64,000 nt of DNA, taken from positions 42,533 through 106,532 of the forward strand of contig CAYNTJ010000010.1 of the NCBI GenBank assembly GCA_964400515.1. Direction: 5' to 3'. This document shows, piece after piece, positions 1-9,001 of the stretch. The notes beneath the pieces were generated by a model. It made no database searches. It was not told where the DNA came from and worked only from the letters and a program-made list of their open reading frames with translations. Every line of letters starts with the position of its first letter. The stretch's first letter is position 1. This stretch comes from JAAYHV01 sp964400515 (GTDB taxonomy: Bacteria > Bacillota > Clostridia > Peptostreptococcales > Anaerovoracaceae). The position numbers and the translations under genes were made by a program.

Positions 1-2282
1 ACCTGGTCTTCTATGTCCTTTATGCTAATCCCTCCTATCCTGCTGGTGGTATTTGTAAAGTATTTATCAATTACATCATCACTTATTCCCACTGCTTCGA
101 ATATTTGTGCACCCAAATATGATTGTATCGTAGATATTCCCATCTTTGATGCAATCTTCATAACTCCCGATAATATAGCGCTGTTATAATCATTTACTGC
201 CGAGTAGTAGTCTTTATTAAGAAGGTTATTTTGATAAAGATGCCTTATGGTTTCCTGGGCCAAATATGGGTTCACCGCACTGGCACCATAACCCAATAGG
301 GTTGCAAAATGATGCACATCCCTGGCTTCTCCCGTTTCCAATATTAATGAAGTTCTTGTCCTTTTCTTAGTATTAACAAGATGCTGCTGCACCGCAGAAA
401 CGGCCAACAGTGAAGGTATGGCCACGGTGTTTTCACTGATACCCTTGTCTGTGAGAATGATAAAATTAGAACCGTTTTCAAAGGCGTTGTCTATTTCTAC
501 AAATAACCTTTCGATGGCCTTTTCCAAACTGGTATTTTTATAATACAGAATAGAAACATCCGCCACCTTAAATCCCGGAATTTGCATATGGCGTATTTTT
601 AATAAATCAGTATTTGTAAGTATAGGGTTATTTATTTTAAGAATCCTACAATTTTCCGGCACCTGCTCCAGTAGGTTTCCGTCTGTCCCCAGATAGACGG
701 CCGTGCTTGTTACTATCTCCTCTCTGATAGAGTCAATGGGAGGATTGGTAACCTGGGCAAATATCTGATTGAAATAGTTAAATAACGGCTGCTTTTCCTT
801 GGAAAAAGCAGGTAATGGGGAATCCGTTCCCATGGAAGCTATAGCTTCATTTCCGTTTAATGCCATGGGTAACATGGATTTCATAACCTCTTCATAGGTG
901 TAACCAAAGTTTGTTTGCAACCTTAATAGAGTGTCCTCGTCATATTCTTCCGTTCTCATATTGGGAATTTTCAATTTTTTTAAATTTACAATATTTAAAT
1001 CCAACCATTCGCCATATGGGAATTCGTTGGCATAATAGTCCTTGAGCTCTTCATCTAATATAAGCTCTTGTTTTACGGTATCAATCAGAAACATTTTTCC
1101 CGGATAAAGTCTATCCTTTTTTATAATCTTTTCCTCCGGAATTTCCACCGCACCCACCTCCGAAGACAATATGACCTGATTATCATCTGTCAAATAATAT
1201 CTGGAAGGTCTAAGGCCGTTTCTGTCCAAGACGGCGCCAAGAATATCCCCGTCACTGTAATAAATACAGGCCGGGCCATCCCAAGGTTCCATCATGGTGG
1301 AATAGTATTGATAAAAATCCCTTACATTCTGGCTCAGTGTATTATTTTTAGACCATGGCTCGGGCATCATGATTGTGCTGGCCAAGGGTAAATCAATACC
1401 GCTCATAAGGAAGAATTCCATGGTATTATCAAACATTGCGGAATCAGAACCCTCTGCGTTAATAACAGGTAGAACCTTATGCAAGTCTTTTTTTAGGTAT
1501 TCAGAAGCCATGGTTTCTTCTCTGGCAAGCATTTTATCGGCATTTCCTTTAATGGTGTTTATCTCACCGTTATGGACTATGTACCTATAAGGGTGAGCCC
1601 TATTCCAAGAAGGAACTGTATTTGTCGAAAAGCGTGAATGCACCATTGCAATTGCTGATACATATTTGGGGCTTTGTAAGTCCGAATAGAAGGATCTTAA
1701 TTGATCCACCAAAAACATCCCTTTGTAGACTATGGTTCTGGAAGAAAGAGATACTATATATGAATTCATATCAGACTGTTCAAAAAGTCTGCGGGCCACA
1801 TAAAGCTTCCTGTCAAAATCCAGATCCCTTGAGCATTCCTTAGGTCTTTCAATGAAGCATTGCATAATGTTGGGCATGCAGTCGAAGGCCTTTTTGCCCA
1901 ATATTTCTTTGTTTACCGGTACCTTCCTCCAGCCCAAAAGGTTAAGCCTTTCCTTTTCAAGAACATATTCAAAGAGCTTTTTTGATTGTCTTTCTTCAGA
2001 TTCATTTTGGCTAAGAAAAAACATTCCTATACCATAAGAACGCCCTTTGTTTTTTATCTTTATATTAAGTCTTAAAGCTTCCTCATAAAAAAAATCATGG
2101 GGTATTTGCGTCAATATTCCCACCCCATCTCCGGTTTTACCGTCGGCGTCCTTTCCTGCGCGGTGCTCTAAATTTTCCACGATGTTTAATGCGTTTTCCA
2201 CAATATCCCTTGTTTTTCTTCCGTCGATATTAATGCAAGCCCCTATACCGCAATTATCGTGATCAATAATTCTTTGTCCCAT
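1..2282 (-). CDS. gltB: glutamate synthase large subunit, 5' part (runs off the left edge)
   Basis: About 760 codons read leftward from an ATG at 2282 preceded by an AGGGGG ribosome site; the 3' half lies outside the window. The start HDNCGIGACI places the catalytic Cys of a class II glutamine amidotransferase at residue 11, which is the mature N-terminal nucleophile if the first ten residues are removed. EHRAGKDADGKTGDGVG, VHSRFSTNTVPSW, GEINTIKGN and EPWDGPA follow the GltB glutaminase fold, and NRDGLRPSRY-like and TNPPIDSIREE segments mark the passage to the central domain. The enzyme makes glutamate from glutamine and 2-oxoglutarate in the cytoplasm. The small subunit is not visible, so NADPH-GltBD versus ferredoxin type cannot be decided. 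Confidence 0.95.
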   Translation of the reverse strand, partial: MGQRIIDHDNCGIGACINIDGRKTRDIVENALNIVENLEHRAGKDADGKTGDGVGILTQIPHDFFYEEALRLNIKIKNKGRSYGIGMFFLSQNESEERQSKKLFEYVLEKERLNLLGWRKVPVNKEILGKKAFDCMPNIMQCFIERPKECSRDLDFDRKLYVARRLFEQSDMNSYIVSLSSRTIVYKGMFLVDQLRSFYSDLQSPKYVSAIAMVHSRFSTNTVPSWNRAHPYRYIVHNGEINTIKGNADKMLAREETMASEYLKKDLHKVLPVINAEGSDSAMFDNTMEFFLMSGIDLPLASTIMMPEPWSKNNTLSQNVRDFYQYYSTMMEPWDGPACIYYSDGDILGAVLDRNGLRPSRYYLTDDNQVILSSEVGAVEIPEEKIIKKDRLYPGKMFLIDTVKQELILDEELKDYYANEFPYGEWLDLNIVNLKKLKIPNMRTEEYDEDTLLRLQTNFGYTYEEVMKSMLPMALNGNEAIASMGTDSPLPAFSKEKQPLFNYFNQIFAQVTNPPIDSIREEIVTSTAVYLGTDGNLLEQVPENCRILKINNPILTNTDLLKIRHMQIPGFKVADVSILYYKNTSLEKAIERLFVEIDNAFENGSNFIILTDKGISENTVAIPSLLAVSAVQQHLVNTKKRTRTSLILETGEARDVHHFATLLGYGASAVNPYLAQETIRHLYQNNLLNKDYYSAVNDYNSAILSGVMKIASKMGISTIQSYLGAQIFEAVGISDDVIDKYFTNTTSRIGGISIKDIEDQ

Positions 2283-2330
2283 TAATTCCCCCTACTTTCT
2301 TTGTACTAAAATAAATACATTGATATTCAT

Positions 2331-2359
2331 ATTATATGTAAGAATAGGGGCTTAGTCAA
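2331..2359 (-). promoter_or_regulatory. sigma-A promoter of gltB
   Basis: On the minus strand, TTGACT (2359-2354) and a perfect TATAAT (2336-2331) are separated by exactly 17 bp, about 50 bp upstream of the gltB start. No operator or riboswitch was recognised in the leader. Confidence 0.75.
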
Positions 2360-2443
2360 GGGAATTTGTTTAAAAATATAAAATAAATTGGAATTAGTTG
2401 TAAAAAATACCAATAATAATTACATAAAATGGGTAATTCGTGG

Positions 2444-2472
2444 TTGTTAAAATGCCTTGTATGGAATATAAT
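2444..2472 (+). promoter_or_regulatory. sigma-A promoter of the 5'-nucleotidase/kinase operon
   Basis: TTGTTA at 2444-2449 and TATAAT at 2467-2472 with a 17-bp spacer, 29 bp before the start at 2502. It is back to back with the gltB promoter. Confidence 0.75.
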
Positions 2473-2501
2473 TAGAATATATTGTTATTAAGGAGCAGAT
2501 T

Positions 2502-3404
2502 ATGTCATTAAATTTGGAAAACACATTGGTTGTGGGAATATCTTCTAGGGCGCTGTTTGATTTGGAAGAAGCAAACAAAATATATGAAGAAAAAGGTCTA
2601 AGAGAGTATTCGAAATATCAAATAGAAAATGAAAAGGTAATTTTAAAACCGGGTTCCGGATTTCAGCTTGTCAAAGCCCTCCATAATTTAAATACCATAA
2701 CAGATGGAAGAAGATTGACGGAAATAGTGATAATGTCAAGAAACAGTGCCGACACAAGCCTAAGGGTTTTTAATTCCATAGAACACTATGGACTTGATAT
2801 AACAAGAGCTGCTTTGGTGGGAGGCGGAAATATGGCGCCATATTTGGAAGCTTTTAATACGGATCTGTTTTTATCCGCAAATGAAGAAGATGTAAAGGAA
2901 GCGGTGAATGCAAATGTGGCTTCAGGATTAATATGTACCGATTCCAATTTCAATATAGATACAAGCAAACCCATAGACAAAATAAAGATAGCCTTTGACG
3001 GAGATGCGGTTATTTTTTCCGATGAATCGGAAAGAATATATAAAGAAAAGGGTTTAGAGGCTTTTATCGAACATGAAAAGAAAAATGCCAATAATCCTCT
3101 GCCGGAAGGACCCTTCGCGAAGCTTTTAAAAACGATTTCATTTATACAGAGGGAATTCGGGGAAAATGCACCGATTAGAACGGCTTTGGTTACAGCCAGA
3201 AATTCCCTGGCACAGGAAAGGGTTATTAGGACGCTGATGGCATGGGATGTAAGGGTTGATGAAGCGTTTTTCTTAGGGGGAGTAGAAAAAAGCAAGGTTT
3301 TGGAATCCTTTGGAGCTAACATTTTTTTCGATGACCAATATGTGCATGTAAATCCGGCATCTAAGGTGGTGCCATCGGCAAGAGTACCATACAAAGGGGA
3401 ATAG
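2502..3404 (+). CDS. 5'-nucleotidase, cytosolic type I (PF06189-like)
   Basis: A 300-residue soluble protein. VVGISSRALFDLEEAN near the N-terminus and KIAFDGDAVIFSDESE around residue 160 are hallmarks of the cytosolic 5'-nucleotidase I family, which includes vertebrate NT5C1A. FDGD is the HAD-type catalytic Asp motif, and FFDDQ near residue 278 supplies the distal acidic pair. Family members hydrolyse nucleoside 5'-monophosphates, typically AMP. The ATG has an AAGGAG ribosome site about 9 bases upstream. The next gene begins at the base after the stop codon, so this enzyme is cotranscribed with a large hybrid histidine kinase. That link suggests a signalling or nucleotide-salvage role, but the sequence does not say which. 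Confidence 0.9.
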   Translation: MSLNLENTLVVGISSRALFDLEEANKIYEEKGLREYSKYQIENEKVILKPGSGFQLVKALHNLNTITDGRRLTEIVIMSRNSADTSLRVFNSIEHYGLDITRAALVGGGNMAPYLEAFNTDLFLSANEEDVKEAVNANVASGLICTDSNFNIDTSKPIDKIKIAFDGDAVIFSDESERIYKEKGLEAFIEHEKKNANNPLPEGPFAKLLKTISFIQREFGENAPIRTALVTARNSLAQERVIRTLMAWDVRVDEAFFLGGVEKSKVLESFGANIFFDDQYVHVNPASKVVPSARVPYKGE

Positions 3405-6400
3405 ATGGTTAGAGAAACAAATCAGATTGAGATAATAAAAGATAAATACAAGGATTTGCCCATGGCACTTGCGGTATATAAACTACAAAACGATGATATG
3501 GTTCCTGTGGTTTGTTCTTCCGGTGTTTATGAATTGCTGAATTCCAATAGGAGTAAGATTAATTACAGGCTGGATGAAATTATCGGCAAGGAAAATCATG
3601 AGAAGCTTATGCAAAGCATAAAAGAGTTCCTAAAAGGCGAAGTGGGAAAGGTTCATATCTTTAATCATATTTCAAATGATAATAACATAATTGTCAGCTG
3701 TGAGTTTTTTTTGAAAGAGATGGAAGAAGAAAATTATGTTTTTTTGCAGATGAGTTTGATAGATGAGATAACGGACAACTTACCGGTTAATATTACAATT
3801 TATGAAACTGAGGATGGTGTTGAACTAAAGCTTATAAAGGTTTCAAAATTCTATTCAATGATGCTGGGGGTGCAGCCGGAGGTTCATTTTAATGAGATGA
3901 AAAAAAATCCGTTTAATGAGGTGCATCAGGAAGATGTGGATTCGTTAAAAAATGATATAAAGGAAAATATTGATAAAGGCAATGATGAATATGAAAAGGT
4001 TTTAAGATATTGGAACAGAAAAACAGGAAGTTATAAAAATGTAAAAATTATTATTAAAATATTAAACTCCTTGGATAATAAGAAGCTGCTGATTGTCAAC
4101 CATATAGATATGGATTCCCAATATCAAGCGGAAAAAAATCTTTTGCTGGCCATCAAATATAGCAGATTACAGTATATGGAATGGGATTTTATAGATAATA
4201 TACTTTCCATTAAGGAGTATATGAAGGGCAGCGGTTATAAAAGCATTAAAATTAAGGACTTTTATTCCAAGGAGAAGCTTTCTAAAATAATACATAAGTT
4301 ATACGTGGATGTCTATTTTGATGAGCTAACTAAATTGATTGAAGGAAAGCAAGATGAAACTGTAATTGATAATATTTGTTTAAACAGTGAAGGAATTTTT
4401 GAATGGCAAAGACATAACCTTTTGGTAACGGACAGAGATTCCATGGGTAATCCTATAAAAATAATCGGAACATCTTCCCCTATAAATGAGCAAAAGGAAA
4501 TGGAAGAAAGATTAACAACCATATTGACCCAGTACGGATTAACAACCTGGTTATATTATCCTAGGAAAGATATGGGAATCATTTTAAACAGTACAGATAA
4601 TGAATATGATAATACCGTGCATGAGAATTTTCCGGATGAATTTCTTAGTGATAAGAAAATTTTCCGGGAGGACAGGCCAAAGGTAAATGAAGCCTATAAT
4701 AGAGTTAAGGCAGGAGAACCTAATGTTAAATACTTGATGAGAGTGGATAAGGGAAGCGGATGGCGATGGTTAGAAACAAATTATACCAGCGTATTCAATG
4801 AAGAAGGAGAAGTGCTTTATGCCATCGGATCATCTAGGGATGTAACGGAAGAGGTGAATTTAAGAAAAGAATATTATGATGCCTTTGAATTATATAAGAA
4901 TATAAATGCTGAAATAGAGACGGCAACTATAATAGATTTAAATGAGAATAAAGTGGTTTCCACGGCGGGAACCGCCAATATTTTTGATGAATATAAGGGC
5001 GTGGCTTATGATAAGATAATTGAAAAACTGGCGGGATTTGCGGCAAAGAAGGAAGATGAAGAGTGGATTTTAAAATTTAAAGGAGAAAATGCTATTGATT
5101 TATATAATTCAGGAGAAAGGAGCTTTAGCAGAGAAATAATGTTTTTGGCGCCGGAAGGCCAGTTATACTTCATAGAAAAAGTCCGACTTATAAAGAATCC
5201 GGAAAATGGGAATATAATGATGTTTTTTACTGCAAATGATACTACTAAAGGTCATGAGGTAAATACATTTTTGAAATTTTTGGCAAGTAATCGGTATGAT
5301 TTTGCCGCTATCGTAAATCTTTCAAACAAAGCTTATAACTATATCTACTATTATCCTAAGCCTAAAGATAAAAGGAATTTTACAACGGTCCACGGCAAAG
5401 GGTTTTTTGAAGCCGGGAAAAGCAGATTGATAAAATATCTGGGTGAAAGTAGGGCAACGGAGATTATTGATTTTATTAATCCTGAAGTTATTATTAAAAA
5501 ACTAAATGAGGAAGATGAATACACCTATATTTATCACAGCTTTGAAGGAGAAAAAAAGCTAAACAAGAAATTGATATTTAAATACTACGACAAAGAAAGC
5601 TTGGATGTGGGAATAATCCAGCAGGATGTTACCGAGGACTTTAAGATAGAAAAGAGACGTAGGGAGGTTATTTCTGAAGCCTTTGAAGAAGTAAAAAAAG
5701 CCAATGATACTAAAAATGAATTTTTAAGTCGTATGAGTCATGATATGAGGACGCCTATGAATGCTATTATAGGGATGTCTGAATTCGGGCTGCAGGAAGT
5801 GACGGATGAAAAGGCAAGGGAATATTTTTCTCAAATCAAGGCATCTTCAGTTTATTTAATGGGCCTATTAAATGATATTTTGGATATGCAAAGACTAGAA
5901 GCGGGTAATATTGAATTAAAACCGGAAATTGTTAATTTAAATGAATGCATGATCAACAATATCAATATAATAAAGGTTAGAGCATCGGAAAAGAATATTA
6001 TACTAAAAACCACATTTAATAATGATATAAATATTAAATATATTTATGTAGACATATTGAGGCTTAATCAGATACTATTAAATATTTTAAATAATGCCAT
6101 CAAATATACGAAAAGTGGTGGTATGGTAAGCTGGAATATTGAGTATCTTCTTACAAAAGAAGGCTATATAGTCAATCACACCATAGAAGATAATGGCATC
6201 GGTATGAGTGAGGAATACTTAAAGGATTTGTATACTCCTTTTGTAAGGGCAAAGAATAAATATGTAGATCAAAGCGAAGGGGTTGGACTTGGCCTTGCCA
6301 TAAGTAAGAAGCTGGTGGATGCCATGGGAGGGAACCTTGATTGCAAGAGCAGCTTGGGAAAAGGCACGGTATTTAATATAATACTTCCCATTGAAATACC

Positions 6401-6827
6401 GGAGGAAGCAGACATAAAAAAAGCTTTAAAGAATAATAATGTTAAACTGAATTGCGAAAACAATTTGATAGGTAAACGAATTCTTTTATGTGAGGATGTG
6501 GAGATAAACAGTAGAATAGTAGCTAAAATGTTAAATCCTTTGGGAGTAATACTAACTGTGGCAAAGGACGGTAAAGAAGGCTTGGGATTAGTGGAAAAGA
6601 ATGAATATGATTTAATCTTGATGGATATTCATATGCCGGTAATGGATGGACTTTTGGCAACTGAAAAAATAAGAGAATTTGATAAAATGACCCCAATCGT
6701 TGCTTTGTCAGCCAATGCTTACAGTAAAGATGTGGAAAACTCTTTAAAAGCAGGGATGAATTCCCATTTATCAAAACCGGTGGACAGGAATGAACTGATT
6801 AGTGAAATATGCAATTTAACAAGATAG
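3405..6827 (+). CDS. cytosolic multi-PAS hybrid histidine kinase with C-terminal receiver
   Basis: 1140 residues with no convincing membrane segment. An array of about five to six PAS-like modules fills residues 15-760; one ends in a clear PAC-type segment (WRWLETNYTSVF, residues ~455-485). The dimerisation/phosphoacceptor domain follows with SRMSHDMRTPMNAIIG, phosphoacceptor His779. The ATPase domain has NNAIKYT (~894), EDNGIGMS (~927) and a GVGLGLAIS lid, and the receiver has CED and phosphoacceptor Asp1074 in LMDIHMPVMDG. There is no DNA-binding output, so signal must leave through protein contacts or a separate HPt protein. It starts directly after the nucleotidase stop with an AAAGGGG ribosome site inside that gene. 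It closely resembles the broken kinase at 10199-13229. The ligand is unknown. Confidence 0.93.
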   Translation: MVRETNQIEIIKDKYKDLPMALAVYKLQNDDMVPVVCSSGVYELLNSNRSKINYRLDEIIGKENHEKLMQSIKEFLKGEVGKVHIFNHISNDNNIIVSCEFFLKEMEEENYVFLQMSLIDEITDNLPVNITIYETEDGVELKLIKVSKFYSMMLGVQPEVHFNEMKKNPFNEVHQEDVDSLKNDIKENIDKGNDEYEKVLRYWNRKTGSYKNVKIIIKILNSLDNKKLLIVNHIDMDSQYQAEKNLLLAIKYSRLQYMEWDFIDNILSIKEYMKGSGYKSIKIKDFYSKEKLSKIIHKLYVDVYFDELTKLIEGKQDETVIDNICLNSEGIFEWQRHNLLVTDRDSMGNPIKIIGTSSPINEQKEMEERLTTILTQYGLTTWLYYPRKDMGIILNSTDNEYDNTVHENFPDEFLSDKKIFREDRPKVNEAYNRVKAGEPNVKYLMRVDKGSGWRWLETNYTSVFNEEGEVLYAIGSSRDVTEEVNLRKEYYDAFELYKNINAEIETATIIDLNENKVVSTAGTANIFDEYKGVAYDKIIEKLAGFAAKKEDEEWILKFKGENAIDLYNSGERSFSREIMFLAPEGQLYFIEKVRLIKNPENGNIMMFFTANDTTKGHEVNTFLKFLASNRYDFAAIVNLSNKAYNYIYYYPKPKDKRNFTTVHGKGFFEAGKSRLIKYLGESRATEIIDFINPEVIIKKLNEEDEYTYIYHSFEGEKKLNKKLIFKYYDKESLDVGIIQQDVTEDFKIEKRRREVISEAFEEVKKANDTKNEFLSRMSHDMRTPMNAIIGMSEFGLQEVTDEKAREYFSQIKASSVYLMGLLNDILDMQRLEAGNIELKPEIVNLNECMINNINIIKVRASEKNIILKTTFNNDINIKYIYVDILRLNQILLNILNNAIKYTKSGGMVSWNIEYLLTKEGYIVNHTIEDNGIGMSEEYLKDLYTPFVRAKNKYVDQSEGVGLGLAISKKLVDAMGGNLDCKSSLGKGTVFNIILPIEIPEEADIKKALKNNNVKLNCENNLIGKRILLCEDVEINSRIVAKMLNPLGVILTVAKDGKEGLGLVEKNEYDLILMDIHMPVMDGLLATEKIREFDKMTPIVALSANAYSKDVENSLKAGMNSHLSKPVDRNELISEICNLTR

Positions 6828-6846
6828 CCCTAATAGGCTATCTTTT
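6821..6846. terminator. bidirectional terminator between convergent genes
   Basis: AAGATAGCC (6821-6829) and GGCTATCTT (6836-6844) form a 9-bp perfect stem with a 6-base loop. The stop codons of both flanking genes lie inside it (6825-6827 + and 6830-6832 -). The T run is short. Confidence 0.65.
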
Positions 6847-8230
6847 GTCCTTGCTTTTTAAATTCTGCCACACATATATCTATATCATCGTAGGTGGTCA
6901 TATAATTTGATAAACTGATTCTTATTATTGATTTGCCTTTCCATTTGGAAGCACCCAACCATAAAATACCGGAATGCTGCAGGCGGTTTGCCAAATCGTT
7001 AGTTGCCTCATCATTTATGTAATATACCGAAATTTGATTAAATACCACTTCGTTTAATATTTCAAAACCGTTATTTTCCAATTCTTTAGCAAAATATTTG
7101 GCCTTTTCATGCAATTCCTTTACAAGTTCCTTAACTCCGGCTTTGCCCAATGCCTTTAAACAGGCCCACATATCAACGCCCCGGGCTCTTCTGCTCATTT
7201 CAGGAGTATACATCATATTATCCCTATCGTTACTTAGTATAATATAATCCCCGGTCATGTGCATAGCCTCAATCAGTGCTTCCTTGTTTTTACATAATAC
7301 CAACCCTATATCATAGGTCATATTAAGGGTTTTATGACCGTCGGTATTGTAGCTGTCTGCCAGCTCAAGACCTTTTGTCAAATGCTTCATTTCATCATTG
7401 GCTCTGGCCCATAATCCTATGGCACCATCAACATGTACCCAGGCGCCTGCCTTGTGAGCTTTATCACAGGCTGTCTTAAAATCATCAAAGGAACCGGAAT
7501 GAAGATTTCCTGCCTGAAGAATAAGTATTGTCCTATTATCCATCTCAGGAAGTAAATCCATTCTCATGGAACCATTATCATCTGTGGGTACGGTTATAAT
7601 GTTCTCCTGTCCGAGTCCTAAGACGGATAACATCTTGACATCGGTGGAATGAACCTCTTCACTTGCTATAATCTTTAGTTTTGGCGCACCGTACAAGCCC
7701 TTTTTAACAACATCCCAACCCATTCTTTTTAATAGGCAATTTCTTCCCGCGGCTAAACCGCACATAATGGCCAAGCTGCTGCCGGTAACAAAGCCTATAG
7801 CTGTTTCTTCGGGGAAACCAAGTAGCTGGTTTATCCACTTTTCTGAGATTTCTTCCAGCTTTGATGTTATGGGTGAATGTACATACATGGCACTGTTTTG
7901 ATCCCAAGCTTCCGTAAGCCATCTTGTTGCCAAAACAGGAGTCATATTGCCCCCTACCACGAAACCAAAATATCTGCCTCCGGTTTGGGATACCGTAGCC
8001 CTGCTGCCGTAATCCTTAAGCAATTTTAATATTTCATCCGTGTCTGTTGGATCATTTGGCATGTTTTCATCAAAAATTTCCAAAGCTTTTATATTTTCTT
8101 CTTTTGGGAATACTGGGATTTCAGATAATGAATCCAAGTAAGCTATAGAATAGTCATAGGATTTTTTCAATTGGGATTTATAGTCACTTTTTCTCAGAGC
8201 CTCTATTATTGTGCCGGTATATTTTTCCAT
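6830..8230 (-). CDS. pyridoxal-phosphate-dependent group II decarboxylase-like protein
   Basis: 466 residues from the ATG at 8230, chosen because AGAGG lies five bases upstream; a GTG at 8236 overlaps that site. The type I PLP fold is shown by TGSSLAIMCGLAAGRN (phosphate-binding region), HVDGAIGLWA (Asp to the pyridine nitrogen) and NTDGHKTLN, whose Lys near residue 305 should carry PLP. This places it with aromatic-amino-acid, glutamate and tyrosine decarboxylase-like proteins, but the substrate cannot be read out. Some family members act as aldolases or lyases. It lies just downstream of a prepilin-like gene on the same strand, with a 9-base gap, so the two are likely cotranscribed. Confidence 0.88.
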   Translation of the reverse strand: MEKYTGTIIEALRKSDYKSQLKKSYDYSIAYLDSLSEIPVFPKEENIKALEIFDENMPNDPTDTDEILKLLKDYGSRATVSQTGGRYFGFVVGGNMTPVLATRWLTEAWDQNSAMYVHSPITSKLEEISEKWINQLLGFPEETAIGFVTGSSLAIMCGLAAGRNCLLKRMGWDVVKKGLYGAPKLKIIASEEVHSTDVKMLSVLGLGQENIITVPTDDNGSMRMDLLPEMDNRTILILQAGNLHSGSFDDFKTACDKAHKAGAWVHVDGAIGLWARANDEMKHLTKGLELADSYNTDGHKTLNMTYDIGLVLCKNKEALIEAMHMTGDYIILSNDRDNMMYTPEMSRRARGVDMWACLKALGKAGVKELVKELHEKAKYFAKELENNGFEILNEVVFNQISVYYINDEATNDLANRLQHSGILWLGASKWKGKSIIRISLSNYMTTYDDIDICVAEFKKQGQKIAY

Positions 8231-8239
8231 TTTCACCTC

Positions 8240-8836
8240 TTATTGATTGGGAGCAGGTTTGGAATAGTATTCGCTAGACCATCCACCCTTATAGTATTCA
8301 TCATTGACTGAGCCGTTGGGCTTGTATGTATAATCATCATCAGTGTATGGAGAGACGACGATTTTTCCCTGTTCATTTCTGTAAATCTTTATCATGTAAG
8401 CTTTATCCTTATGGGCATTTGCGCAGAAATGAATTTTTTCTCCATCAATTACTTCATCGAGTCTTTTCAAAATTTTAGAATCCCGCGGACAAATTACGTT
8501 GTTGCTTTCGTCATATAGATGCCAAACCGTATAACCCTTGTTTAAATAGTTGGGATGATCACTCAAAGCTATGGCGATATCCACATCGTAATAGGTATTG
8601 CCATCTGAATCGAAATCAGCTGCAAGTTCATCATAGCATTGGGTATCGTTTATTATTACATTAATAGCCCTTATGGTTTCATTTACAAGGTGTCTATCCT
8701 TTGCAATTCTACAGCTTTCCACATGATTAATATAGACCGCTGTAAATATTCCCGTCAAAACAACAATTATTACAACAACTATCAAAAGCTCCACTAGGGT
8801 AAAGCCTTTATTTCTATCCTCGATTGATTTATTCAT
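8240..8836 (-). CDS. orphan type IV prepilin-like protein
   Basis: 198 residues. Near the N-terminus the class III signal NKGFTLVELLIV has the Gly-Phe prepilin peptidase site and Glu at +5 of the mature protein, followed by a hydrophobic helix of about 20 residues (VVVIIVVLTGIFTAVYI). The rest is a hydrophilic head rich in Asp and Tyr with DFDSDGNTYYDVD, possibly a calcium-binding loop. Mature pilins polymerise in, or prime, type IV pili or pseudopili. No assembly ATPase, PilC or prepilin peptidase gene is in this window, so it must rely on machinery elsewhere or serve a secretion or uptake system. It is the first gene of a probable two-gene operon with the PLP decarboxylase. GGGAG lies about 11 bases before the ATG. 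Confidence 0.88.
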   Translation of the reverse strand: MNKSIEDRNKGFTLVELLIVVVIIVVLTGIFTAVYINHVESCRIAKDRHLVNETIRAINVIINDTQCYDELAADFDSDGNTYYDVDIAIALSDHPNYLNKGYTVWHLYDESNNVICPRDSKILKRLDEVIDGEKIHFCANAHKDKAYMIKIYRNEQGKIVVSPYTDDDYTYKPNGSVNDEYYKGGWSSEYYSKPAPNQ

Positions 8837-8934
8837 ATAATATCACACTCCCAAATGCATGGTAACATTTTTGATAATTTTTATTCAACAAATTTTAAGA
8901 TTTAATTGTTTAAATGTAATAATTAACCATTTGA

Positions 8935-8963
8935 TTGAAATTAATAGAAAAAAATCATATAAT
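8935..8963 (+). promoter_or_regulatory. sigma-A promoter of the FRG / nitrogenase-like run
   Basis: TTGAAA (8935-8940), a 17-bp A-rich spacer and TATAAT (8958-8963), 38 bp before the start at 9002. It is the only strong promoter found ahead of the run that leads into the nitrogenase-like genes. Confidence 0.75.
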
Positions 8964-9001
8964 ATTAATATGGAAATGCTGTTGATAAGAAAGGCAAAAA
9001 A

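Noticed and set aside
1068..2037. Several plus-strand reading frames of 60-107 codons
   Set aside because: They lie opposite the continuous glutamate synthase coding frame, have no family signature, and are shadows of it.
2786..3394. Minus-strand reading frame of 202 codons inside the nucleotidase gene
   Set aside because: It has no ribosome site or recognisable domain, and the plus strand encodes a clear 5'-nucleotidase.
8937..8948. GAAATTAATAGA near the FRG promoter, resembling the sigma-54 activator palindrome
   Set aside because: Only nine of twelve bases match, the right half lacks symmetry, and there is no GG-N10-GC promoter nearby; the match falls within a sigma-A promoter.
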